From an uncultured Eubacteriales bacterium (GTDB lineage: Bacteria > Bacillota > Clostridia > Oscillospirales > CAG-272), in contig CAKSZH010000008.1 of assembly GCA_934525675.1 (NCBI GenBank), positions 1 to 64,000 of the forward strand: a stretch of 64,000 bases of DNA. The letters run 5' to 3'. A program made the position numbers and the translations under genes. Below are positions 51,637 to 60,425 of this stretch, piece after piece; the first letter of the stretch is position 1, and every line of letters begins with the position of its first letter. The notes beneath the pieces are model-generated. The model did no database searches and had not been told where the DNA came from. It saw only the letters and a program-made list of their open reading frames with translations.

Positions 51637-54306
51637 ATGAAAAAATATGTTTTGTTGTTTGCGATTTTTCTTGCCTTGGTTCTTTGCCTCGGAACGCTTG
51701 CGGCGTGCAAAGGGGATCAACCAAAGGAGACCGAAACCGCCGGAGCGGGGACGACGGGCAGCGAATCTGATACCGTACCCGGAGAAGAGAACACCGGTTC
51801 TTCTCACAAGCACGCTTTCGGCGACTGGAAAGTGACCGGAGAAGCAACCTGCACCGAGGACGGAGAAGAGGAGCGTTCCTGCGCCTGCGGGGAAAAGGAA
51901 ACGAGAAAAATCAACGCAAAGGGACATGCCTACGAGGACACGGTGACTCCCCCGACCAAAACCGGGAAGGGCTACACCACGCATACCTGTTCCGCCTGCG
52001 GCGATTCCTATCAGGACAGCTTTACCGACCCGACCGGCTCGATCGGATTGACGTTTTCGTTCGGAACCGACGGAAGGACTGCCACGGTAACGGGAATCGG
52101 CACCTGTCAGGACAGCGATGTCGTCATTCCGTCAACATATCAGGGTAAAGCGGTGACGGGGATCGGTTTGTGGGCATTTGTCCGCTGTAAAAACATCACA
52201 AGCATCACAATCCCGGACAGCGTGACGTACATTGACAATGAGGCGTTCCGCGAATGTACCGGCTTTACAAGCATCACGATTCCGGACGGTGTGACGAGCA
52301 TTGGTAAATGGGCGTTCTATGGTTGCAGTAACCTTACAAGCATCACAATCTCGGACAGTGTGACGCACATTGACTTTGAGGCGTTCTCCGATTGCACGAG
52401 CCTTACAAACATCACGATCGGAAATGGCGTGACGAGTATTGGCGACGGTGCGTTCAACAACACCGGGTATTACAACAATGAGAGCAATTGGGAAAACGGA
52501 GTGCTCTATATCGGGAAGTGTTTGATTGATGCAAAAGCATCTATATCCGGTTCCTATACCGTAAAAGCGGGAACAAAACTGATTGCTTCTTCTGTGTTCG
52601 AAAATTGCACGGGACTTACGGACATTACAATCCCGGACAGTGTGACAAGTATTGGCGAATCTGCGTTCGAAAATTGCAATGGCCTTACAGATGTAACGAT
52701 TCCGGACGGTGTGACGTGCATTGGTGCTTTTGCGTTCGAAAGTTGCCAGGGACTTACGAACATTACAATCCCGGGCAGCGTGACGAATATGGGAAAATTC
52801 GCATTTTATCAGTGCCGAAACCTTGCCGGTGTTACAATTGAGAACGGTGTGACGAGCATTGGTGATAGTGCATTCTGCGAATGCACGAACCTTGTCAGTG
52901 TTACGATTCCGGACAGCGTGACCAGCATCGGTAGTTTTGCCTTTGAGAATTGTACAAGCCTTACAAGTATCACAATTCCGGACAGCGTGACCAGCATCGG
53001 TGCTGAAGCATTCAAGCGTTGTATCGGTTTCATTGATGTTACAATTCCCGACGGCGTGACGGAAATCTGTGATTCTACGTTCGCGGAGTGTAGCAATCTT
53101 GCTAGTATTACCCTCCCGGACGGCTTGACAAGCATCGGTAATTCTGCGTTTTACAGGTGTGCAAGACTTGAAAGCATCACAATCCCAAACAGTGTGACGA
53201 GCATTGGCGTTGAGGCTTTCTCCGGTTGCGGAAAACTTAAAGGTATTATCATCCCGGACGGAGTGACAAGTATTGGGGTTCAGGCGTTCGGAGAATGCTA
53301 TAGTCTTACAAGCGTTACGATTCCGGGTAGCGTAACGGCTATCGGCGATTCTGCATTCTGTATGTGCACGAATCTTGTAAGCGTCACCCTTCGGAATGGC
53401 GTGTTGTACATCGGTACAGAAGCATTCAAGGGTTGCAGGGGCATTACGGAAATCAAGGTCCCGGACAGTGTGGAGGTTATCGGCAATTCTGCATTCACGG
53501 ATTGTACTGGCCTGATGAACGTCACAATCGGAAACGGCTTGACAAGTATCGGCAGCAATGTATTTCTCAACACCGGGTATTACAATAATGCAGATAATTG
53601 GGAAAACGGTGTTCTCTATCACGGTAAATATCTGCTCGCCGCAAAGGTATCCGGTTCCTGTATCGTGAAAGCGGGAACGGAATTGATTGCCGGTTCTGCG
53701 TTCTCCCATTGTATCAATCTTACTGATATTACGATCCCGGACAGTTTGATATATATTGACGAATATGCATTCAACGAATGCAGAAGCCTTACGGATGTTA
53801 CCATTCCCGACAGCGTGACGAGTATTGGCTGGTTTGCATTCAGTGATTGTATCGGGCTTACTGGTGTTACGATCGGAAAGGGCGTGACAAGCATCGGCGT
53901 GAGGGCGTTTGAAGGGTGCAATCATCTGACAGACGTGTATATTACGGACATGGCAAAATGGTGCGCGATCCGTTTTGAAGGTTACATTTCCAATCCGTTC
54001 TTTTATGCACAGAATCTGTATCTGAATGGACAATTGGTGACTGATGTCGTTATCCCTGACGGTGTGACGAGTATCGGTGCGAGCGTGTTTCAGAATTACA
54101 TGAACCTGATCAGTATCACGATTCCGGACAGCGTGACGTGCATTGGTGAGGATGCATTTTTCGATTGCCGGAATCTGAAAGACATCATTTTTAACGGTAC
54201 CAAAGCACAGTGGGAGGCAATTTCAAAGGGGGTCGAATGGACTTTCGACGAGTTTTATCTTGGCTCCTGTACCATCCACTGCACCGACGGGGACATTGTG
54301 AAGTAA
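51637..54306 (+). CDS. BspA-type leucine-rich-repeat lipoprotein
   Basis: 889 residues. Lipobox LAAC (C24), short acidic tether, then two CxxC/GH-type modules (HKHAFGDWKV...CACGEKE...AKGHAY; HTCSACGDSY). A short beta stretch (LTFSFGTDGRTATVTGIG) leads into more than 25 LRR_5 repeats of about 23 residues, IxxITIPDSVTSIGxxAFxxCxxL, ending near 880. Two longer interruptions, NTGYYNN...NWENGVLY at residues about 274 and 644, are near copies of each other. Such proteins bind host or bacterial surface partners in relatives. The gene is visibly richer in A/T than its neighbours. GGAGGG precedes the ATG by more than 10 bases, a loose fit. Confidence 0.92.
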   Translation: MKKYVLLFAIFLALVLCLGTLAACKGDQPKETETAGAGTTGSESDTVPGEENTGSSHKHAFGDWKVTGEATCTEDGEEERSCACGEKETRKINAKGHAYEDTVTPPTKTGKGYTTHTCSACGDSYQDSFTDPTGSIGLTFSFGTDGRTATVTGIGTCQDSDVVIPSTYQGKAVTGIGLWAFVRCKNITSITIPDSVTYIDNEAFRECTGFTSITIPDGVTSIGKWAFYGCSNLTSITISDSVTHIDFEAFSDCTSLTNITIGNGVTSIGDGAFNNTGYYNNESNWENGVLYIGKCLIDAKASISGSYTVKAGTKLIASSVFENCTGLTDITIPDSVTSIGESAFENCNGLTDVTIPDGVTCIGAFAFESCQGLTNITIPGSVTNMGKFAFYQCRNLAGVTIENGVTSIGDSAFCECTNLVSVTIPDSVTSIGSFAFENCTSLTSITIPDSVTSIGAEAFKRCIGFIDVTIPDGVTEICDSTFAECSNLASITLPDGLTSIGNSAFYRCARLESITIPNSVTSIGVEAFSGCGKLKGIIIPDGVTSIGVQAFGECYSLTSVTIPGSVTAIGDSAFCMCTNLVSVTLRNGVLYIGTEAFKGCRGITEIKVPDSVEVIGNSAFTDCTGLMNVTIGNGLTSIGSNVFLNTGYYNNADNWENGVLYHGKYLLAAKVSGSCIVKAGTELIAGSAFSHCINLTDITIPDSLIYIDEYAFNECRSLTDVTIPDSVTSIGWFAFSDCIGLTGVTIGKGVTSIGVRAFEGCNHLTDVYITDMAKWCAIRFEGYISNPFFYAQNLYLNGQLVTDVVIPDGVTSIGASVFQNYMNLISITIPDSVTCIGEDAFFDCRNLKDIIFNGTKAQWEAISKGVEWTFDEFYLGSCTIHCTDGDIVK
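52456..53710. repeat. Internal duplication within the LRR gene
   Basis: Segments starting at about 52456 and 53567 share the 14-mer CAACACCGGGTATT, then similar codons for YYNN-x3-NWENGVLY and a following KAGT-LIA stretch. They lie 1,110 bases apart, an exact multiple of three, so roughly 370 residues of repeats separate two equivalent points. This suggests the protein grew by duplicating a large block. Confidence 0.7.
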
Positions 54307-54333
54307 TCTCCGCCGCCTCGATTTCAAATCCCC

Positions 54334-54361
54334 AAGCCGCCCTTCGGGGCGGCTTTCTTTT
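54334..54361 (+). terminator. Terminator of the LRR gene
   Basis: AAGCCGCCC / GGGGCGGCTT with loop TTC, then TCTTTT. Confidence 0.82.
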
Positions 54362-54680
54362 GCCGACACCCCCGGTTTGATTCTGTACCCTGTGCTCCCG
54401 GAATATTTCAGCGGGGCGGCATTCATCCGTTTTTCCCTGCGCGGTGTATTTTTCTGCTTCCCCGTCCGCTCTCCGATGGGTGCCCGCCGCCACGCCCCAG
54501 GACCGTACCCTCCGGGCGGGCGGATCCCCATCGGTTCCGCTTGCCCGTAGTCGACTGTCGCCTGTGTCCGTTTCCTGCCCTCCGGACTCTGCGCCTGCCG
54601 TTTTTGCCTCCCGCTTTGTTGCTTTCCCTCGCGATTTTTCCCGAAAGCCGCGTAACCTCCCCGTTTTCCGTCTCCCCCTC

Positions 54681-54709
54681 TTGCAAGACGGCGGATTCTG
54701 TGTTACAAT
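54681..54709 (+). promoter_or_regulatory. Sigma-A promoter of the PHP-fumC-malic enzyme run
   Basis: TTGCAA (54681-54686), 17 bases, TACAAT (54704-54709). Confidence 0.7.
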
Positions 54710-54764
54710 AAAAGTTGTTTGAAATGTCCCCACGGTCGAGCGGGGGCAGCCGGAAGGAATCAGC

Positions 54765-55667
54765 ATGATAACGGATCGGAACGGAAAACATTGGTACAAG
54801 GTCAACCTGCACACCCACACGACGCGCTCGGACGGGCACGTCAGCCCCGAGGAGGCGGCTCGCATTTACCGCGACGCGGGATACGACGCGCTGGCAATCA
54901 CCGACCACTGGGCGTGGACGGAGGACGTCCCTGATTTCGGGGGAATTTATCTCATGGGCGGCGCGGAATACGACACGGGGACAAGAGACGGCAGAGCCGG
55001 CGTGTTTCACATCCTTGGGCTTGGCATGAGCGCCCCCGCGGACTGTGAGCGCGGCGCGGATGCACAAACGATCATCCGAAGCATCAGGGAGAAGGGCGGC
55101 TACCCCATCCTCGCGCATCCCGCTTGGTCGCTCAACCGCCCGTCGCAGGTCAAAATGGCGGTGGATGCCGGCGTGATCGCCACCGAGGTCTGGAATTCGG
55201 TTTCCGCCATCGGAATGTCCAACCGCCCCGATTCTTCGCTTTTGATTGATCTGTACGCCTGCGAGGGAATCTTTCTCCCGCTGCTTGCGTCGGACGATAC
55301 CCATTACTACACGGGAGACTGTCTGGTCGGCGCGACGTATGTGCAGGCGGACGAGTTGAATTCCCGTGCAATCTGTGAGGCGATCCGCGCCGGCAGAACG
55401 CTTGCGACCGAGGGACCCATCGCAACGCTCACAAGGGAAGGCGACGAGATCATTCTCGACACTACGCCCGTCGACGAGGCGGTGTTCTGCTCCAACATCG
55501 TCTGGTGGCAGGGGAGAAAGCAAACGGCGGACGGCGGCACGCGCTTTGTGTACCAGCCCGCCTACGATGAGGGAGAATTTTACGTCCGCGCCGAGGTGAC
55601 CGACCGCATGGGCAGGCGCGCGTGGACGAACTGCCTGAAGCTTGATCGAAATAACGCCGGGCTGTGA
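54765..55667 (+). CDS. PHP-domain phosphoesterase
   Basis: 300 residues. The PHP metal motifs are clear: VNLHTHTTRSDGH (HxH and Asp), AITDHWAW, GGAEYDTG, HILGLGM, ILAHPAW and LASDDTHYY. A C-terminal beta-rich part (DEIILDTTPVDEAVFCSNIVWWQG...) extends it beyond the minimal domain. The closest types are stand-alone PHP phosphatases/nucleases (YciV/TrpH-like), but that substrate range is not established here. The ATG has AAGGAATC upstream. fumC follows after 65 bases without a terminator. Confidence 0.88.
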   Translation: MITDRNGKHWYKVNLHTHTTRSDGHVSPEEAARIYRDAGYDALAITDHWAWTEDVPDFGGIYLMGGAEYDTGTRDGRAGVFHILGLGMSAPADCERGADAQTIIRSIREKGGYPILAHPAWSLNRPSQVKMAVDAGVIATEVWNSVSAIGMSNRPDSSLLIDLYACEGIFLPLLASDDTHYYTGDCLVGATYVQADELNSRAICEAIRAGRTLATEGPIATLTREGDEIILDTTPVDEAVFCSNIVWWQGRKQTADGGTRFVYQPAYDEGEFYVRAEVTDRMGRRAWTNCLKLDRNNAGL

Positions 55668-55732
55668 GCGGCAGATTGCCGGCAGATTGCCGCCCGATAG
55701 CCGACAGATCCGAAAAGGAGACAGAAAAGAGT

Positions 55733-57103
55733 ATGGAATACCGCATCGAACACGATTCCATGGGGGAAGTGAAGGTTCCCGCAGATAAATACTGGGGCGC
55801 GCAGACTGAGCGCAGCTTTGAGAATTTCCGCATCGGCGACGTGCTTATGCCGCGTGAGATCATCCGCGCGTTTGCAATCCTCAAAAAGGCGGCGGCGCTT
55901 GCCAACCGCGAGCTTCGCCCGGAGAAAATGACCGAGGAAAAGCTGGACGCGATCGCCTCTGCGTGCGACGCGATCCTGCGCGGCGACCTTGACGACCAGT
56001 TCCCGCTTGTCGTTTTCCAGACGGGAAGCGGCACCCAGTCCAACATGAATGTCAACGAGGTCATCGCAAATTACGGAAACGAGCTGGCAGGCGGCAGACT
56101 GCTTCACCCGAACGACGACGTGAATATGTCCCAGTCCTCCAACGATACCTTCCCCACTGCCATGCACATCGCGGCGGTGCTCGGCGTGACGGGCGACCTG
56201 CTCCCCGAGCTTGACCGCATGATTGCCGAAATGAAGCGGCTGGAGGAAGAGAACCGCGGGATCGTCAAGAGCGGGCGGACGCATTTGCAGGACGCAGTGC
56301 CGATTTCTTTTTCGCAAGAGATTTCGGGGTGGCGGACAAGCCTCGAACGCGATAAAACCCTGATTCTGGACGCGACGGTCGATCTGTGCGAGCTGGCGCT
56401 CGGCGGAACGGCGGTCGGGACGGGGCTTAACGCCCCCGCAGGCTTTGATGTGCTTGTGGCGAAGAAGATTTCCGACCTGACGGGCAAGCCGTTTTCCACG
56501 GCGGAAAACAAATTCCACGCGCTGACCTCGCGCGGCGAGCTGGTCTTTTCGCACGGCGCCATGAAGGCGCTCGCGGCGGATCTGTTCAAGATCGCAAATG
56601 ACGTGCGGTGGCTTGCGAGCGGTCCCCGTTGCGGACTTGGGGAGATCCGTATTCCCGAAAACGAACCCGGTTCGTCCATCATGCCGGGCAAGGTCAACCC
56701 GACCCAGTGCGAGGCGATCACCATGCTGTCGGTGCAGGTCATGGCAAACGATACGGCGGTGGGACTTGCCGCGTCGCAGGGCAACTTTGAACTCAATGTC
56801 TTTCTGCCCGTGATCGCATACAATTATCTGCAGTCGGTGCGGCTTCTGTCCGACGGGCTGCGCTCCTTCAGGGAACACTGCGTGTCCGGAATCGTTGCCA
56901 ACCGCGAAAAAATGGCGGAAAATCTCCACCGTTCCCTGATGCTCGTCACCGCGCTGAACCCGTACATCGGCTATGAGAACGCCGCAAAGGTCGCAAAGAC
57001 CGCGCACAAGGAGGGAATCACCCTGAAGGAAGCCTGCGTGAAGCTCGGTTTCCTTTCCTCCGAGCGGTTTGACGAGGTATTCCGCCCCGAGGAAATGGTC
57101 TGA
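55733..57103 (+). CDS. fumC: Class II fumarate hydratase
   Basis: Interconverts fumarate and malate. 456 residues, full length. GSGTQSNMNVNEVIANYGNEL, SQSSNDTFPTAMHIAA, KSGRTHLQDAVPI (catalytic His region), GGTAVGTGLNAP and the fumarase/aspartase signature GSSIMPGKVNPTQCE are all present. The ATG at 55733 follows AAAAGGAGACAG at a slightly long spacing; the frame is open upstream but overlaps the PHP gene end. Paired with malic enzyme downstream, it would feed fumarate through malate to pyruvate. Class II (iron-sulfur-free) fumarase is oxygen-stable. Confidence 0.95.
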   Translation: MEYRIEHDSMGEVKVPADKYWGAQTERSFENFRIGDVLMPREIIRAFAILKKAAALANRELRPEKMTEEKLDAIASACDAILRGDLDDQFPLVVFQTGSGTQSNMNVNEVIANYGNELAGGRLLHPNDDVNMSQSSNDTFPTAMHIAAVLGVTGDLLPELDRMIAEMKRLEEENRGIVKSGRTHLQDAVPISFSQEISGWRTSLERDKTLILDATVDLCELALGGTAVGTGLNAPAGFDVLVAKKISDLTGKPFSTAENKFHALTSRGELVFSHGAMKALAADLFKIANDVRWLASGPRCGLGEIRIPENEPGSSIMPGKVNPTQCEAITMLSVQVMANDTAVGLAASQGNFELNVFLPVIAYNYLQSVRLLSDGLRSFREHCVSGIVANREKMAENLHRSLMLVTALNPYIGYENAAKVAKTAHKEGITLKEACVKLGFLSSERFDEVFRPEEMV

Positions 57104-57190
57104 CCGCCGTGCCTCAGAAATCCGATTCGTCAGACAGTTTATTTGAATCCGCCCGCGTTTCCCGAAATCCATCAACCGAGGAATGAAATC

Positions 57191-58363
57191 ATGAATATCC
57201 GAGAAGAATCCTTAAAGAAGCATTATGAATGGAAGGGCAAGATCGAGGTCGTGACCCGTTGCCCCATCAACACCCGCGAGGACCTGTCACTCGCGTATAC
57301 GCCCGGCGTTGCCGAGCCCTGCCTGGAAATTCAGAAGCACCCCGAAAAGTCCTATGAACTGACAAGACGCTCCAATCTGGTTGCCGTCGTGACCGACGGA
57401 ACCGCAGTTCTGGGGCTCGGAGACATCGGTCCAGAGGCGGGGATGCCCGTCATGGAGGGCAAGTGCGCGCTGTTCAAGCGCTTTGCCGACGTGGACGCAT
57501 TCCCCATCTGTATCCGCTCCAAGGATCCGGATGAGATTGTCCGCACCGTGTCGCTCATTGCCGGTTCCTTCGGCGGTATTAACCTCGAAGACATTTCCGC
57601 ACCGCGTTGCTTTGAAATCGAAAGAAAGCTGACCGAGGTCTGCGACATTCCCGTGTTTCACGACGACCAGCACGGTACGGCAATCGTGGTCGCCGCCGCG
57701 CTCATCAATGCCCTCAAGGTGGTCGGAAAGAAAATGGATTCCGTCCGCGTGGTCATCAGCGGCGCAGGCGCGGCAGGCATCTCCATAGCGCGGCACCTTC
57801 TGCACATGGGCTTCCCGGACATCACCATGTGCGACCGCTTTGGCATCGTGACCGCAGGCGATGAGCGCAACAATGTGGCGCAGGAGGAGATCGCCGCCCT
57901 CACCAATCCGTCCCATCTGACGGGAACGCTCGCCGACGCGCTTCGCGGCGCGGATATTTTTGTCGGCGTGTCCGCCCCCGGCATTGTGACGGAGGAGATG
58001 GTGCGCTCCATGGCAAAGGATGCAATCGTGTTCCCCATGGCAAACCCCACGCCCGAGATCATGCCTGATCTTGCAAAGAAAGCGGGCGCGCGCATTGTCG
58101 GCACGGGGCGCTCGGATTTTCCAAACCAGATCAACAACGTGCTGGCGTTCCCCGGAATTTTCCGCGGCGCTTTGGACTGCCGCGCGTCGCGTATCAATGA
58201 AGAGATGAAGGTTGCGACCTCGTTCGCGCTTGCGACCCTGATTCCCGACGGGGAACTGAGCGAAGAAAATATCATTCCCGCGGCGCTCGACCGCCGCGTT
58301 GCCGAGGTGGTGTCCGCCGCGGTCGTGAAGGCGGCGCACGAAACGGGCGTCGCGCGGATCTGA
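57191..58363 (+). CDS. NAD(P)-dependent malic enzyme
   Basis: Oxidatively decarboxylates malate to pyruvate and CO2. 390 residues, the short bacterial form without a phosphotransacetylase domain. Motifs: YTPGVAEPC, TDGTAVLGLGDIGP, NLEDISAPRCFEIE, FHDDQHGTAIV, ISGAGAAGISIARHL (dinucleotide loop) and ANPTPEI. MNIREESLKKH at 57191 is preceded by GAGGAATG; an earlier in-frame ATG at 57143 gives an unlikely Pro-rich start. It lies 87 bases after fumC on the same strand. The dinucleotide preference cannot be decided by eye. Confidence 0.94.
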   Translation: MNIREESLKKHYEWKGKIEVVTRCPINTREDLSLAYTPGVAEPCLEIQKHPEKSYELTRRSNLVAVVTDGTAVLGLGDIGPEAGMPVMEGKCALFKRFADVDAFPICIRSKDPDEIVRTVSLIAGSFGGINLEDISAPRCFEIERKLTEVCDIPVFHDDQHGTAIVVAAALINALKVVGKKMDSVRVVISGAGAAGISIARHLLHMGFPDITMCDRFGIVTAGDERNNVAQEEIAALTNPSHLTGTLADALRGADIFVGVSAPGIVTEEMVRSMAKDAIVFPMANPTPEIMPDLAKKAGARIVGTGRSDFPNQINNVLAFPGIFRGALDCRASRINEEMKVATSFALATLIPDGELSEENIIPAALDRRVAEVVSAAVVKAAHETGVARI

Positions 58364-58393
58364 CACCGACCGCCCTGCAAAACACGGTGTACC

Positions 58394-58470
58394 GCGCAAG
58401 CGGCGGAAGGTGACCCGCGGCACGACCCGCGGCGCGAGCGGCGGAAGGTGACCTGCGGCACGACCTGTGT
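58394..58470. repeat. 38-bp tandem repeat, two good copies
   Basis: GCGCAAGCGGCGGAAGGTG... at 58394 and GCGCGAGCGGCGGAAGGTG... at 58432, each running on to CTGCGGCACGACC or CCGCGGCACGACC. A third copy is badly degraded. Confidence 0.6.
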
Positions 58471-58617
58471 TATCTGCGAAGCAAGCACGATACGAGTGGG
58501 CGAAAAGTGCCTCCACGGCACAACCTGCGGCACGGAAAAAGAAACCGTCTGTCGATGCAGCTGCCGGTTCGGGCGGCGCCACCGTCTGCCGGGCGTGTAC
58601 TTTACGGTGCGGTCGGT

Positions 58618-58646
58618 TTGGAAGCCGATTGAGAACGGTGTATATT
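58618..58646 (+). promoter_or_regulatory. Probable sigma-A promoter of coaX
   Basis: TTGGAA (58618-58623), 17 bases, TATATT (58641-58646), about 60 bases before the ATG. Confidence 0.55.
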
Positions 58647-58708
58647 GCCGGGAAATGAGTCGTGTCCCGGTACATCTTTCCACATGTCAACGGAAGGAGG
58701 AGTTTTTT

Positions 58709-59674
58709 ATGAACAGTCCCGAACATTCCGGATATTCCGCGAATTTTGCGGATTCCGGTAATTTTGCAAGACCCGCAAATCCCGGAAGCCCTGTAAATGC
58801 GGGGAATCCCGGATATTCTGCAAATTCCGGCAATCCCGGAAGTCCCGCAGATCCTGAAAATTCCGTCCGGGGAACAGCTTTTTCGCCGGAGACGCTCATG
58901 TTTGCCGCAGACATCGGAAATTCCAGCGTCCGGTTCGGCGTGGCGGACAGCACGGGAAATCTGTTGTTCCGTTCGCGCGTCTGTACCTCCGAGGCGCGGA
59001 GCGCGGACGAATACGCGGTGCTTTTTGACAGCCTTCTCCGGATGCACGGTATCGGAAAGCAGGCGGTGACGGGCGCGATCCTTTCTTCGGTCGTGCCGGG
59101 AATGACCCACCGCGTCGCAGATGCCGCCAGACTGGTGTTTGGTGTCAGCGCTATGATCGTCGGAAAGGGGCTGCACACCGGATTCCCCATCCGCACGGAT
59201 TCTCCCGCCGAGGTTGGCGCGGATCTGATCGCCAACGCGGCGGCGGTGCTTGAAAAGTTCGGCGCGCCCGCCATCGTTCTCGACTTCGGAACGGCGACCA
59301 CGCTGTCGGTCATCGACGCGTCGCGCGCGTTTGTGGGCGGCTGTATCCTTCCCGGTGTCGCCGTGTCGCTTTCCGCCATGCGGGACAGCGCTGCACAGCT
59401 TCCAGGGGTTGCTCTGGAAAACACGCCGCCGGTGCTCGGCAAAAACACTGCCGACAGTATGCGCTCCGGGTTGATCTTCGGTTCCGCCGCGGCGGCGGAC
59501 GGTATGATCGACCGCCTTGCCCGGGAAACGGGGATTTCCCCCGACCGGGGGTATCTCATTGCGACGGGCGGACTTGCTCCTCTGATTGTCCCGCATCTGT
59601 CACACGCGGCAACGCTTTGTCCCGATCTGACGCTGGAGGGATTGTGCGTACTGTATCGCCGGAACCTCCGCTGA
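58709..59674 (+). CDS. coaX: Type III pantothenate kinase with repetitive N-terminal extension
   Basis: Phosphorylates pantothenate, the first step of coenzyme A synthesis. The kinase core begins at residue 64: MFAADIGNSSVRFGV (phosphate-1 loop DxGN), SSVVPGMTHRV, GADLIANAAAVLEKFG, VLDFGTATTLSVID and GGCILPGVAVSLSAM. Residues 1-63 are extra: a Gly/Asn/Pro/Ser-rich repeat (GYSAN, NPGSP, NAGNPGYSAN, SGNPGSPADPENS) that usual CoaX of about 255-260 residues lacks. AAGGAGGAG lies 6 bases before the ATG at 58709, so the extension is almost certainly translated. The next gene is a vitamin S-component, consistent with pantothenate uptake. Confidence 0.93.
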   Translation: MNSPEHSGYSANFADSGNFARPANPGSPVNAGNPGYSANSGNPGSPADPENSVRGTAFSPETLMFAADIGNSSVRFGVADSTGNLLFRSRVCTSEARSADEYAVLFDSLLRMHGIGKQAVTGAILSSVVPGMTHRVADAARLVFGVSAMIVGKGLHTGFPIRTDSPAEVGADLIANAAAVLEKFGAPAIVLDFGTATTLSVIDASRAFVGGCILPGVAVSLSAMRDSAAQLPGVALENTPPVLGKNTADSMRSGLIFGSAAAADGMIDRLARETGISPDRGYLIATGGLAPLIVPHLSHAATLCPDLTLEGLCVLYRRNLR

Positions 59675-59732
59675 CGCGATGCTGATTGCATGATGCCGTC
59701 ATCCGGCACGCGGAGCTGATTTTTACCTGATC

Positions 59733-59759
59733 CGGGCATATGCCCGTTTCAAAATTTTA
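59733..59759 (+). terminator. Possible weak terminator after coaX
   Basis: Palindrome CGGGCATATGCCCG followed by TTTCAAAATTTT. The T-run is interrupted. Confidence 0.35.
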
Positions 59760-59821
59760 TGCGCTGTACCGGAACTCCCGGACGGCAGCACCGGGTGAAA
59801 GTCCCGGAAGGAGTATTCTTT

Positions 59822-60424
59822 ATGCAAAGAACCCATGAAAAGACGCTCAGGATGGTACAATTGGCTATACTTGTTGCGCTCGTCATCGTTCTGCAATTGG
59901 TCGGCAGTAACATTCATGTCGGTCCCGTCTCGTTTTCGCTCGTGCTCATTCCGATCGCGGTCGGGGGCGTCCTGCTCGGTCCTGCCGCCGGAGCAATCCT
60001 CGGCGCCGTATTCGGTCTGATTACTGTCATCGGCGGTGTCAGCGGTGCGGATGTGTTCACGAATTTTCTGTTTTCCAAGCAGCCTGTTCTGACGGTCGTG
60101 CTTTGCCTTGCCAAAGCGACGCTCGCGGGACTTTGTGCCGGACTTGTGTTCCGTGCGCTGGAAAAGCATAATCGCTGGGTCGCGGTAGTTCTTGCATCGG
60201 CGGTCGCGCCGGTCGTCAATACGGGAATTTTCGTACTCGGCTCGATCACCCTGTTCCACTCAACGCTTGAGGAATATATTCTGAATGTCGGTGCGGGCGT
60301 CAGTGTTGTCTATTTCATTGTGATTCTGTGCGCCGGAATCAATTTCCTCGCGGAATTCGGCGTCAATCTTATCGCCTCCCCTGCAGTCTACCGCATCTGG
60401 ACGGCGGTAACGAAGAAGAAATAA
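59822..60424 (+). CDS. ECF transporter S component, probably for pantothenate
   Basis: A 200-residue membrane protein with six segments that would bind a vitamin and dock on the shared EcfA/EcfT module. The N-terminal segment (MVQLAILVALVIVLQLVG) with an Ala-rich face, the loop IHVGPVSFSLVLIPIAVGGVLLGPAAGAILGAVFG and LAKATLAGLCAGLVFRAL match the S-component pattern. Specificity is inferred from adjacency to coaX. AAGGAG precedes the ATG at 59822; the earlier ATG at 59759 has no site. The 60 bases upstream hold a CCGGG/CCCGG stem overlapping the ribosome site, too short to call a riboswitch. Confidence 0.85.
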   Translation: MQRTHEKTLRMVQLAILVALVIVLQLVGSNIHVGPVSFSLVLIPIAVGGVLLGPAAGAILGAVFGLITVIGGVSGADVFTNFLFSKQPVLTVVLCLAKATLAGLCAGLVFRALEKHNRWVAVVLASAVAPVVNTGIFVLGSITLFHSTLEEYILNVGAGVSVVYFIVILCAGINFLAEFGVNLIASPAVYRIWTAVTKKK

Positions 60425-60425
60425 G

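Larger units (their letters stand above)
54307..54764. other. Gene-free stretch between the LRR gene and the PHP gene
   Basis: Terminator at 54334-54361, about 300 bases of C/T-rich sequence in which I see no gene, and a promoter at 54681-54709. Confidence 0.55.
58364..58708. other. Gap between malic enzyme and coaX
   Basis: Holds a degenerate 38-bp repeat (58394-58470, weaker traces to about 58540) and a candidate promoter at 58618-58646. No gene seen; the upstream part of the coaX frame (58448-58708) is open but has no start signal. Confidence 0.5.

Noticed and set aside
52132..54033. 633-residue open frame opposite the LRR gene
   Set aside because: Translated complement of the repeats; no ribosome site or signal.
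57287..59596. 769-residue open frame opposite malic enzyme and coaX
   Set aside because: Spans two unrelated plus-strand genes and their gap; antisense shadow.
59760..59821. FMN- or cobalamin-riboswitch-like GGGTGAAAGTCCC upstream of the ECF gene
   Set aside because: Only one small hairpin fits in about 60 bases; the other conserved helices of either riboswitch are absent.
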